From Marinomonas pontica (GTDB lineage Bacteria > Pseudomonadota > Gammaproteobacteria > Pseudomonadales > Marinomonadaceae): a stretch of 51,919 nt of DNA. Location: contig NZ_JAODTL010000024.1 in NCBI RefSeq assembly GCF_026191375.1, forward strand, positions 1 to 51,919, in the 5' to 3' direction. Under the pieces are notes generated by a model. That model was not told the origin of the DNA, ran no database searches, and worked only from the letters and a program-made list of their open reading frames with translations. Positions within the stretch are counted from its first letter, which is position 1, and each line of letters opens with the position of its first letter. Position numbers and translations under genes: made by a program. This document shows positions 44,832-50,994 of this stretch, piece after piece.

Positions 44832-45694
44832 TGTCTTCTATGAGCTGGGTTCAGGCGTTACAGGAAGTGGAAAAGGCAGGGCAGGCTTGGGTGATCGCCA
44901 CCGTGATCGGCACCCAAGGTTCTGCGCCGCGGGAATCATCCAGCAAGATGATTATCACCGAAGAACACAGCTTCGACACCATCGGCGGCGGACAGCTGGA
45001 ATACGCTGTCTGCCAGAAAGCCCGTGTCATGCTGCAAGATGCGGCGTCGCCTTCACACGTATTGGAAAACTTTCCCCTCGCCGCTAAAACCAACCAATGT
45101 TGCGGCGGTACGGTTAGCGTGTTGCTAGAGTACTTCCCAGAACCCGCCACAAAGATCACTATCTTTGGAATGGGACACGTTGCGACCACCTTGGTGAATG
45201 TATTGGGCAACATGCAGGCGAAAATCTCATGGGTCGACAGCCGCGAGAACCTAGCTCAAGACCACAACATCCAAGGCCTACCGAGCAACGTCACGCCGTT
45301 TTTGTATGAATCCATGTTGGAACACATCGACCACATGAGTCATAACGAAATCGCCTTAGTCATGACCCACGACCACGCCTTGGACTATCAGCTAGTGGAA
45401 GCGTTATTGGATCGCAAAGACTGCCGATTCATCGGCTTAATCGGCTCGAAAACCAAAGCCCTGCGCTTCAAAAAACGCCTCGTCAGCGCTTCCTTCAGCC
45501 AAGCGGAAATCGACTCGGTTCACTGCCCAGTGGGGCTAAACGAAATCGCAGGCAAGAAACCCTTCGAAATCGCCATCTCCATCGCAGGGCAAATCATCCA
45601 AATCACCCAAACCAAAACAGAAACGAAAAAAGGCAGTGGACTGACTTGGAAAGAAATCAACAACGCTTTGAGTGAAGAGAAGGCTCACATCTAG
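44828..45694 (+). CDS. xdhC: XdhC, Moco sulfuration/insertion chaperone
   Basis: 288 residues: WVIATVIGTQGSAPRESSSK and the XdhC signature FDTIGGGQLEYAV at the N-terminus, LAAKTNQCCGGTVSVLLEY (conserved CCGG), then a Rossmann-like half with IFGMGHVATTLVNVLGNMQ, VMTHDHALDYQLVEALL, FIGLIGSKTKALRFKKRL and HCPVGLNEIAGKKPFEIAIS. It binds molybdenum cofactor and helps its sulfuration before insertion into XdhB. ATG at 44828 with AAGGAAA upstream; 4-bp overlap with xdhB. The 563 bases downstream consist of repeats. Confidence 0.94.
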   Translation: MMSSMSWVQALQEVEKAGQAWVIATVIGTQGSAPRESSSKMIITEEHSFDTIGGGQLEYAVCQKARVMLQDAASPSHVLENFPLAAKTNQCCGGTVSVLLEYFPEPATKITIFGMGHVATTLVNVLGNMQAKISWVDSRENLAQDHNIQGLPSNVTPFLYESMLEHIDHMSHNEIALVMTHDHALDYQLVEALLDRKDCRFIGLIGSKTKALRFKKRLVSASFSQAEIDSVHCPVGLNEIAGKKPFEIAISIAGQIIQITQTKTETKKGSGLTWKEINNALSEEKAHI

Positions 45695-46218
45695 GTTGTT
45701 TGGTAGCAGGAGCAAGGCAAACAGTCCTAGGCGACTACCGCCGTCATCCCCGCGAAGGCGGGGATCCATTGACCCTGACTTCCGTTGGAGACGCGAGCAA
45801 AGCAAACACCACAGCTCGACACTATCGTTTGACCTCGCTCTTGGCGTTCGCCTTGCTCCGCATCAACGTAATTATTCCCTCCCCTTATGTCTTCCAAGGG
45901 GAGGGTGAGGGAGGGGTTGTTACTTTGGCTCTTCGGAGCTTTGACCCTGACCTCCGCTGGAGACGCGAGCAAACCAAACCCAACCGCTCGACACTGTCGT
46001 TTGACCTTGCTCTTGGCGTTCGCCTTGCTCCGCATCAACCCTATAAATTATGGATTTACCTATTTTCTGTAGGTCGCGGCTTTAGCCCGACAACGTAATT
46101 ATTCCCTCCCCTTATGTCTTCCAAGGGGAGGGCGAGGGAGGGGTTATTACTTTGGCTCTTCTGGGCTATGCCCCTGACTTCCACGAGCATTATGCTCCTT
46201 GACCGCACCTGTTAACGG
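45695..46218. repeat. Composite repeat region downstream of xdhC
   Basis: No convincing gene. It contains: a CCCCGC/GCGGGG hairpin (about 45749-45764, in TCATCCCCGCGAAGGCGGGG); two copies of the ~66-bp imperfect palindrome (about 45793-45858 and 45967-46032; GAGCAAA ... GGCGTTCGCCTTGCTCCGCA); and two GC-rich palindromes CCCTCCCCTT...AAGGGGAGGG (about 45881-45908 and 46105-46132), each followed by GAGGGAGGGGTT. TTGACCCTGAC starts each unit at 45769 and 45941; a degenerate third start lies near 46170. The second unit carries ~54 extra bases with GTAGGTCGCGGCTT, a string seen again near 46962. The units appear to be tandemly duplicated. Confidence 0.75.
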
Positions 46219-46234
46219 GTGCTATTAATAGCAC
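46219..46234 (+). promoter_or_regulatory. Palindromic operator candidate of the ParE-type module
   Basis: GTGCTATTAATAGCAC is a perfect 16-bp palindrome 24 bp before the antitoxin ATG, the usual place for autoregulation by the toxin-antitoxin complex. Confidence 0.5.
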
Positions 46235-46258
46235 TCGATTGCACGCTAGGAAGTCACT

Positions 46259-46528
46259 ATGCAGATTAAATTTTCCGAGGATGTTATTCCTCTGTCAGAC
46301 CTGAAGATCAATCCCGGAAAGGTAGTTGGTCGAACGCAGGAAACGCATCGCCCAATTCTGCTTACCAGTCGCGGCCGCGGCGTAGCGGTTGTTCAGGGGC
46401 TAGAAGATTATGAGAAAACCGCAGAGGAATTGCGGTTTGTAAAAGCGGTGGCGCAGGGACTAATGGATGCCCGCGAAGGTAACACTGTCTCCTTGGAGGA
46501 CGCCAAGAAAACCTTGGGAATTAAGTAA
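46259..46528 (+). CDS. Phd/YefM-type antitoxin
   Basis: 89 residues: FSEDVIPLSDLKINPGKVVG, RPILLTSRGRGVAVVQGLED and YEKTAEELRFVKAVAQGLMD. The 'RPILLTSRGRGVAVV' strand and the acidic helical tail are typical of YefM/Phd-like antitoxins paired with ParE-type toxins. AGGAAG lies 7 bases before the ATG and the toxin gene starts immediately after its stop. It should neutralise the toxin and repress transcription at the upstream palindrome. Confidence 0.85.
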   Translation: MQIKFSEDVIPLSDLKINPGKVVGRTQETHRPILLTSRGRGVAVVQGLEDYEKTAEELRFVKAVAQGLMDAREGNTVSLEDAKKTLGIK

Positions 46529-46828
46529 ATGGAATTACGCATCGCACAGTCTGCAGTTGAAGATTTACAGGCTATTCAGGAGTATTACCGAGAACAAGAT
46601 GTGCCGTATATCGGTGATGACTTCGTCGCTGCTATATTGAAACATTGCGGCATGCTTCCAATTCACCCTGATGCAGGTCGAGTTGTTCCTGAATTCAACA
46701 TGGATCACATTCGCGAACTGATTCACGCGCCATTTCGGGTTGTCTACCTCAGACAAGCCAAAGAGATTGTACTCATACGCGTCTGGCGAAGTGAGAGACA
46801 ACTTGAATTAACAGAAAATGATATATAA
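46529..46828 (+). CDS. ParE/RelE-family toxin
   Basis: 99 residues: MELRIAQSAVEDLQAIQEYY, AAILKHCGMLPIHPDAGRVV, HIRELIHAPFRVVYLRQAKE and IVLIRVWRSERQLEL. The 'RELIHAPFRVVYL...VLIRVWRSER' pattern points to ParE-like toxins, which poison DNA gyrase. Its start abuts the antitoxin stop without a gap. Distinct in sequence from the module at 15.6 kb and from higB, so the window holds several unrelated type II modules. Confidence 0.85.
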   Translation: MELRIAQSAVEDLQAIQEYYREQDVPYIGDDFVAAILKHCGMLPIHPDAGRVVPEFNMDHIRELIHAPFRVVYLRQAKEIVLIRVWRSERQLELTENDI

Positions 46829-47309
46829 ACAGATATCACCTACTGAATACTTTGCATACCAACTCATCTATAGTGCACCATTAGCGAAGCGGCTTTTTTA
46901 AGGAAATGTTATTGTTCTAATGAATAACTTATTTAAACTACGGACAAGGTCGTTTTTTTTGTAGGTCGCGGCTTCAGCCCCGATAACGTCATTAATTTCT
47001 TTCCATTTAGTTAGGCATAAATACGTTACCTTGAACGCAGGTCGGTCATAAGGCCTGAGGGAATCGCTTGCCTCGAGGGTCAAATCGCGCTACAAAAGAG
47101 CAAACGAAGAACCAATGTAGCGGCGATCAAAGACCATCTGAAGAGACATCGTCCAAACAGGCTTTGGTATTGAGCGAGTTATATAACAGGGAAGTCCTGC
47201 CATGAAAAAAGCCAATCCCCTATTTAGCAACGCAGTTGTTCAACATTGGGTTATAACCACAGGTACGCTGTCGTATAACCCTTAATTGTTAGCTGTACAA
47301 GGAAACAAT
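46829..47309. other. Gene-poor stretch before the cassette array
   Basis: I see no confident gene in ~480 bases. It contains GTAGGTCGCGGCTTCAGCCCC (a string shared with 46.07 kb), a GTTAGGC site near 47012, and an open frame without a proper start (about 47023-47169, with KSKRRTNVAAIKDHLKRHRP) that may be a gene remnant. GGGTTAT...ATAACCC forms a 7-bp hairpin at about 47249-47282, just before a GTTAGC core at 47288-47293 where the first cassette begins. The leader may be a degenerate attC or recombination site; the pairing is not good enough to call one. Confidence 0.4.
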
Positions 47310-47954
47310 ATGGCAAGTGTTGAACAATCGATCAGCTTTGTTGAAATCATTAATGCGATTGGTCCATATGTTGTTGCTGTAGCTGGCATGGCTTTTGGCT
47401 ACTTCCAATCTAAAAAAGTTGCTGAGATTACAAAGGAAAAAGATCTTCAAATCGCGAGCATTCAGCAAGATTCGATCCTTGCAATGGAACAGTTTAAAAA
47501 GAGCAACGTTGCGCTTTTGAAGTTACAAGAAATCTATAGCCCAATGTTCGCTAAAGTTGAATCGCTATTTCATACATATCGTGGATTGGTGTCCGATAAG
47601 AAATCTTCTTCGGCTATTCAAGCCGATTTAGAAAAATTTTTGGTCGATGATTATATTTCCTTTTCGGTTGAAAGCCGAAAAGCAGTATTGGCTGAAGCAA
47701 TTGTGATTTGTCAGGTGTTACAAGACCATAAAGCGTATGAAATAGCCGCCAATTTAGACAATAAGATTACAGAAGCTTTGTCATTAATTGATTTTACAGG
47801 AAAATCATCTGGTAGTGAGCACATGGTAGTGCTCAAAAAGTTACAACGCGAATATAGATTACTTTATGTGTCATTATTTCATCGCGTTTCAAACTTAAAT
47901 TCAGCAGCTAACAATTCAAGTAACGCGGATGCAGCAAGCTGTACCGGTTCTTGA
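47310..47954 (+). CDS. Cassette protein with N-terminal membrane anchor, unknown
   Basis: 214 residues from the ATG at 47310 (AAGGAAAC upstream; an earlier in-frame opening at 47286 lies within the recombination core). One membrane segment near the N-terminus (INAIGPYVVAVAGMAFGYF), then a helical, probably coiled-coil region (SKKVAEITKEKDLQIASIQQ, DSILAMEQFKKSNVALLKLQ) and a cytoplasmic helical body. The last ~16 codons lie inside attC1, so the tail (ANNSSNADAASCTGS) is encoded by the recombination site. No family recognised. A role in defence or phage response is possible by context only. Confidence 0.65.
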   Translation: MASVEQSISFVEIINAIGPYVVAVAGMAFGYFQSKKVAEITKEKDLQIASIQQDSILAMEQFKKSNVALLKLQEIYSPMFAKVESLFHTYRGLVSDKKSSSAIQADLEKFLVDDYISFSVESRKAVLAEAIVICQVLQDHKAYEIAANLDNKITEALSLIDFTGKSSGSEHMVVLKKLQREYRLLYVSLFHRVSNLNSAANNSSNADAASCTGS

Positions 47955-47963
47955 AACGTTAGC
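47907..47963 (+). repeat. attC site 1
   Basis: GCTAAC (47907-47912) pairs with GTTAGC (47958-47963); after a 2-nt spacer TTCAAG-[T]-AAC-[G]-CGG pairs with CCG-GTT-CTTGAA. That is 18 base pairs with two extrahelical bases (T and G) on the 5' arm and a CAGC/GCTG hairpin as the central spacer, exactly the layout used by integron integrases. Confidence 0.85.
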
Positions 47964-47977
47964 TATGCATAAGGATT

Positions 47978-48485
47978 TTGACCTTGTACCAAGTTAGATA
48001 CTGGAATCTTCTAAAAGAGCTAAAGGCCCAGGTCGCTTACCTCCATGCCTATGCGGCGAGTGATGAACTTCTTGATAAGTCAGTGAATATTTTTCTCGCA
48101 GTTACGTCATCAGCAAGTATTGCCGGCTGGGCTTTGTGGAATGAATATCAACTGGTTTGGGCTTGTATAATCGCAGCATCACAAGTAGTAACAGCGATTA
48201 AGCCTTTTCTCCCTTTTAGAAAACGATTGAAAGCAGTCTCAGATTTAAATACACAAATACAGGCGATTTTTTTGGAAGCGGAAACCGGGTGGTACAAGGT
48301 TGCTGAAGGCTGCATTACGGAGGAAGAAATCCATCACGAAACTGTGAGGCTCAAAGGAAGAGTTTTAAACGCGGAAAGAAGTACTATGAATGGGCTGGTT
48401 CTTCCAAGGAAAAGAAAAATTGAAAGAAATTGCAGAGACAGCAGCAGACGAATATTTTACGGTTAATTACTTAGGAGAAACGTGA
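47978..48485 (+). pseudogene. SLATT-like two-helix membrane protein, frame disturbed near its end
   Basis: From a TTG at 47978 (AAGGA upstream): YWNLLKELKAQVAYLHAYAA, two membrane helices (NIFLAVTSSASIAGWALW; LVWACIIAASQVVTAIKPFL), then FRKRLKAVSDLNTQIQAIF. This is the layout of SLATT-type 2TM proteins, which act as membrane effectors in nucleotide-signalling conflict systems. As written, the frame ends at 48466 with an unlikely tail. With one base added near 48378 and one A near 48417 it reads KYYEWAGSSKEK, then LKEIAETAADEYFTVNYLGE and stops at TGA 48483-48485, overlapping the next ATG. That tail is more typical of the family, so two homopolymer errors are suspected. The SLATT assignment is tentative. 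Confidence 0.55.
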
Positions 48486-48637
48486 TGAGCAACAAGTCAA
48501 CTCAGGACAATAATAGCGGGCAAATTACCCCCAATAGTGGGCGAAACTTGCCCAATATGACAGTTAAAACGCCTATGCCGCCAGTTAAGCCGCCAAAGTC
48601 TTCAGACTCTGGAAATAGTAACAATAAAAATAGCTAA
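48485..48637 (+). CDS. Small Pro/Asn/Ser-rich cassette protein
   Basis: 50 residues (MSNKSTQDNNSGQITPNSGR, then MTVKTPMPPVKPPKSSDSGN), disordered in appearance with a PMPPVKPP segment. The ATG overlaps the repaired stop of the preceding gene (TGATG), and GGAGAAACG lies just upstream. Its TAA is part of the TAAC box of attC2, which is common for cassette genes. It therefore shares a cassette with the SLATT-like gene and is probably co-translated. Function unknown; could be a partner or inhibitor. Confidence 0.55.
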   Translation: MSNKSTQDNNSGQITPNSGRNLPNMTVKTPMPPVKPPKSSDSGNSNNKNS

Positions 48638-48681
48638 CAAGCAAAGGCAGCGGATGCTTTGCACCACTGCTTTAGACGTTA
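48635..48681 (+). repeat. attC site 2
   Basis: TAAC (48635-48638) pairs with GTTA (48678-48681); after 4-nt unpaired spacers AAAG-[G]-CAG pairs with CTG-CTTT with an extrahelical G, and the centre GG-[A]-TGC-TTT-GCA-CC is itself a hairpin with an extrahelical A. Confidence 0.8.
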
Positions 48682-48710
48682 TATTTTTATTCATAGTGTA
48701 GGAGAGCTCA

Positions 48711-49364
48711 ATGGCTCATATCCCAAAAGAAGCACATGTTGTAGCCTACTATTTGGCGAAATTTCCAGATTCATATAAAAATCTTGAGCCTAATAAAAAT
48801 ATGACGAATTTGCTCATTAGTTACTCTCGATTCTTTTTTATGCCAGATAGTTCATTAAAGAGACTGCGAGATGAGTACGATGCTTTTTTTCCTCATAGAG
48901 CAGGATATACAGGTGCTGATACGAGAGCGTCTCGTGTAAAAGTTAATGAGTCTCTTAAAAATCTCAGTGAGCCTGAATTGCATGAAATAGTACTCAATAT
49001 TGTAAATGAAGACTCAGCTGTATTACCTGATATCGAGACCGACACGCCTTTGTGGGAAGGGAAAAGAGTTCAAGTTCTAGTAAATAAATTTGAAAGAAAT
49101 CGGTATGCACGTGCCGCTTGTATTGAACATCATGGGTTCAAGTGTCAATGCTGCTCCAATAATATGGGTGAAATTTACGGGGCAATTGCTGAAGGTATTA
49201 TTGAGGTACACCATATCAAACCTATTTCCGAAATTGGTGTTGATTATCAAATTGATCCCATCGCTGATTTAGTTCCTCTTTGCCCAAATTGTCATAGAGT
49301 TCTGCATAAACGAAACCCGCCTTATACAGTCGCAGAAGTGCGGTCAGCGTTAAGAAAAATATAA
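48711..49364 (+). CDS. HNH endonuclease, integron cassette
   Basis: 217 residues with GGAGAGCTCA before the ATG. The C-terminal third is an HNH nuclease with Zn ligands: CQCCSNNMGEIYGA, then IEVHHIKPISEIG (the HH of HNH), LVPLCPNCHRVLHK (C..CH and H). The N-terminal 120 residues (VVAYYLAKFPDSYKNLEPNK, SSLKRLRDEYDAFFPHRAGY) are helical and of unknown role, perhaps target recognition. McrA-like restriction endonucleases share this C-terminal domain. Its TAA stop forms part of attC3. Anti-phage restriction is a plausible role. Confidence 0.83.
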   Translation: MAHIPKEAHVVAYYLAKFPDSYKNLEPNKNMTNLLISYSRFFFMPDSSLKRLRDEYDAFFPHRAGYTGADTRASRVKVNESLKNLSEPELHEIVLNIVNEDSAVLPDIETDTPLWEGKRVQVLVNKFERNRYARAACIEHHGFKCQCCSNNMGEIYGAIAEGIIEVHHIKPISEIGVDYQIDPIADLVPLCPNCHRVLHKRNPPYTVAEVRSALRKI

Positions 49365-49456
49365 CAAGGTATTTAAACGGAACAAAAACAGTGGGTTACG
49401 TTTCGCTTCGCTACACATTTTAACCCACTGTTTTTGTTCCGTTTAATGCGGCGTTA
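49362..49456 (+). repeat. attC site 3
   Basis: TAAC (49362-49365) and GTTA (49453-49456) pair; after 5-nt spacers (AAGGT/GCGGC) ATT-[T]-AAACGG continues into a 24-bp stem (AAACGGAACAAAAACAGTGG against CCACTGTTTTTGTTCCGTTT) with one extrahelical T. The long stem makes it 95 bp, VCR-like in size. It may also stop transcription. Confidence 0.85.
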
Positions 49457-49549
49457 AAATACAACTCAACCCTGTCTAAAGAAACCACAACCCTGCAATA
49501 AGGACACTCCACCAAGCGCCCTTGCTTATCCCGCAATTAACCAAAGAAT

Positions 49550-49792
49550 TCACTTCCAAACCGGTTTTCGCACTTCGAGATCCACGTCGGCAGCGGTGAG
49601 GCCGAGGTCTTTCAGTTGGGCGTCGTTTAGGTGGCTGAGTCGGTTTCTCGTGCGCCAGTTGTGGGCGATTCTTGTTAAGATTGCTTTCCATGGCTTTTCT
49701 TTCAGGTTTTCTAATGTGGCTTTGCAACATTGGCTTATGCCTATTTGGTGACATGGGTTGTTGCTGAGTGTTTCTGACGTGCCGTTTCTCAT
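49550..49792 (-). CDS. DUF1127 (YjiS-like) small protein
   Basis: 80 residues with the DUF1127 core at the C-terminus: NWRTRNRLSHLNDAQLKDLG, LTAADVDLEVRKPVWK. The N-terminal ~35 residues (SNNPCHQIGISQCCKATLEN) are Cys-containing and variable. ATG at 49792 with GGAG upstream. DUF1127 proteins are small, Arg-rich, often stress- or metal-responsive; some bind RNA in alphaproteobacteria. Divergent from a LysR regulator, which may control it (inference). Confidence 0.88.
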   Translation of the reverse strand: MRNGTSETLSNNPCHQIGISQCCKATLENLKEKPWKAILTRIAHNWRTRNRLSHLNDAQLKDLGLTAADVDLEVRKPVWK

Positions 49793-49920
49793 GGTGTTGC
49801 TCCTTGTGTTTGTCTGTTTTTGAGACTCTGTAGGTAAATAATCGTCTAATCATTGCACTGCGACAAACGAGAAAAAGTGCTTTATAGTTAAGGAAATCTT
49901 ACTTATAAAGGGTGTGTTTC

Positions 49921-50875
49921 ATGTCTTCCAGTCGAGCTTTGCCGCCGCTTAAATCTTTGCAGGCGTTTCGTTATGCGGCGCAGTCGTTGAGTTTTAAGAA
50001 GGCGGCGGAGTCGTTGTTTGTGACGCAGGCGGCGGTGAGTCAGCAGATTAAAACCTTGGAGCAGGCATTGAGCGTTGAGTTGTTTGAACGACACACTCGC
50101 CAAGTGGTGTTGACGTCGGAAGGGCAGTATTTGTTTGACTACGTTGAGAAGGCGTTTGGTTTATTAGAAGAAGGTGTGAAAGGCATTACGGAAGACCCGA
50201 ACCCCAGTACTTTGGTGATTAGTTCGGTGCCGTCGTTTTCAAGTCGTTGGTTGGTGTCGCGTTTGGGTGGGTTTCAAACGCAGGAACCGGAGATTAATCT
50301 TCGTTTGAGTCCGAGTATTGAATTGTCGACGTTTGCGGACAGTGATTTGGATTTGTGTATTCGTTTGGGGCGAGGCGAGTACGCTGGGTTAACGTCGCAG
50401 CTGTTGTTTAAGGAGCATTTGGTGCTGGTGTGTCATCCGTCGATGATTAATATGGACGCGCCGATGAAAGAACAGTTGATCAATATTCCGATTATTACCG
50501 ATACTGGGCCAGACGTTCGGCATGTGTGGCCGGTGTTGCAGCGTTTTTTAGACCTGTACGATATGCCAATGAAGTCGCATTTGCATGTGGCGGATCTCTA
50601 CGTCTTTGGTGGAGGCGCTGTTGTCTCGACAAGGCATAGCCATGATGCGGTATGGTTTGGTGTATGAACAGATCGAGAAAGGTCAGTTGATTTGTCCGTT
50701 GCCGATTTATATGAAGTCACAGTATGACTTTTATTTGGTTGCGCCTGCGCCGCATTTTAAGTACGAAAAGGTGGTTAAGTTTAAACGCTGGATCGAAGGC
50801 GAGGTGAAGGCGATTGATGCGTCTTGGACGACGTATTTAGCGCGTCACCCAGATATGGAGGAGGTTCATGTCTAG
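49921..50875 (+). pseudogene. GcvA-like LysR-family regulator, frameshifted
   Basis: The N-terminal winged HTH is intact (LPPLKSLQAFRYAAQSLSFK, AAESLFVTQAAVSQQIKTLE, LFERHTRQVVLTSEG). The GcvA-type effector domain follows (STLVISSVPSFSSRWLVSRL, DLDLCIRLGRGEYAGL). The frame breaks near 50598 (GATCTCT where GATTCT is expected, one extra base) and continues in the next frame: STSLVEALLSRQGIAMMRYG, LVYEQIEKGQLICPLPIYMK to 50875. Total ~318 residues. The ATG at 49921 is preferred over the GTG at 49912. Single-base break in an otherwise conserved protein: error or recent loss. Divergent from the DUF1127 gene. Confidence 0.83.
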
Positions 50876-50994
50876 GCGCGACGTTTTATCGACATTTTGT
50901 CTACTTTTCCTGCAATATAATTATTTTTTAGAAAATACACGGCGAATTTGTTACAGTCTGTCGTTAGTCAAAAATAAGGTAGCATTTCTGTATT

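Larger units (their letters stand above)
47288..49456 (+). mobile_element. Integron gene-cassette array lacking a visible integrase (CALIN)
   Basis: Three consecutive cassettes, all on the plus strand, each ended by an attC site (47907-47963, 48635-48681, 49362-49456). The sites start with (GC)TAAC and end with GTTA(GC), pair along their length, and contain single unpaired bases on one arm, the hallmark of attC. ORFs start shortly after the preceding site, and two stop codons (TAA) lie inside the TAAC box. No intI gene is visible in the window. The products are a membrane-anchored protein, a two-gene unit with a SLATT-like protein, and an HNH endonuclease. The toxin-antitoxin pair just upstream may once have belonged to the same array. 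Confidence 0.8.

Noticed and set aside
45744..45768. TCATCCCCGCGAAGGCGGGGA hairpin as terminator of xdhC
   Set aside because: There is no T-run after the stem and the string is a common dispersed repeat; listed as repeat instead.
47180..47293. A fourth attC site before the first cassette
   Set aside because: GTTAGC is present, but I could not find a TAAC partner whose neighbouring bases pair with the CCCTTAATT arm; left as an unexplained leader.
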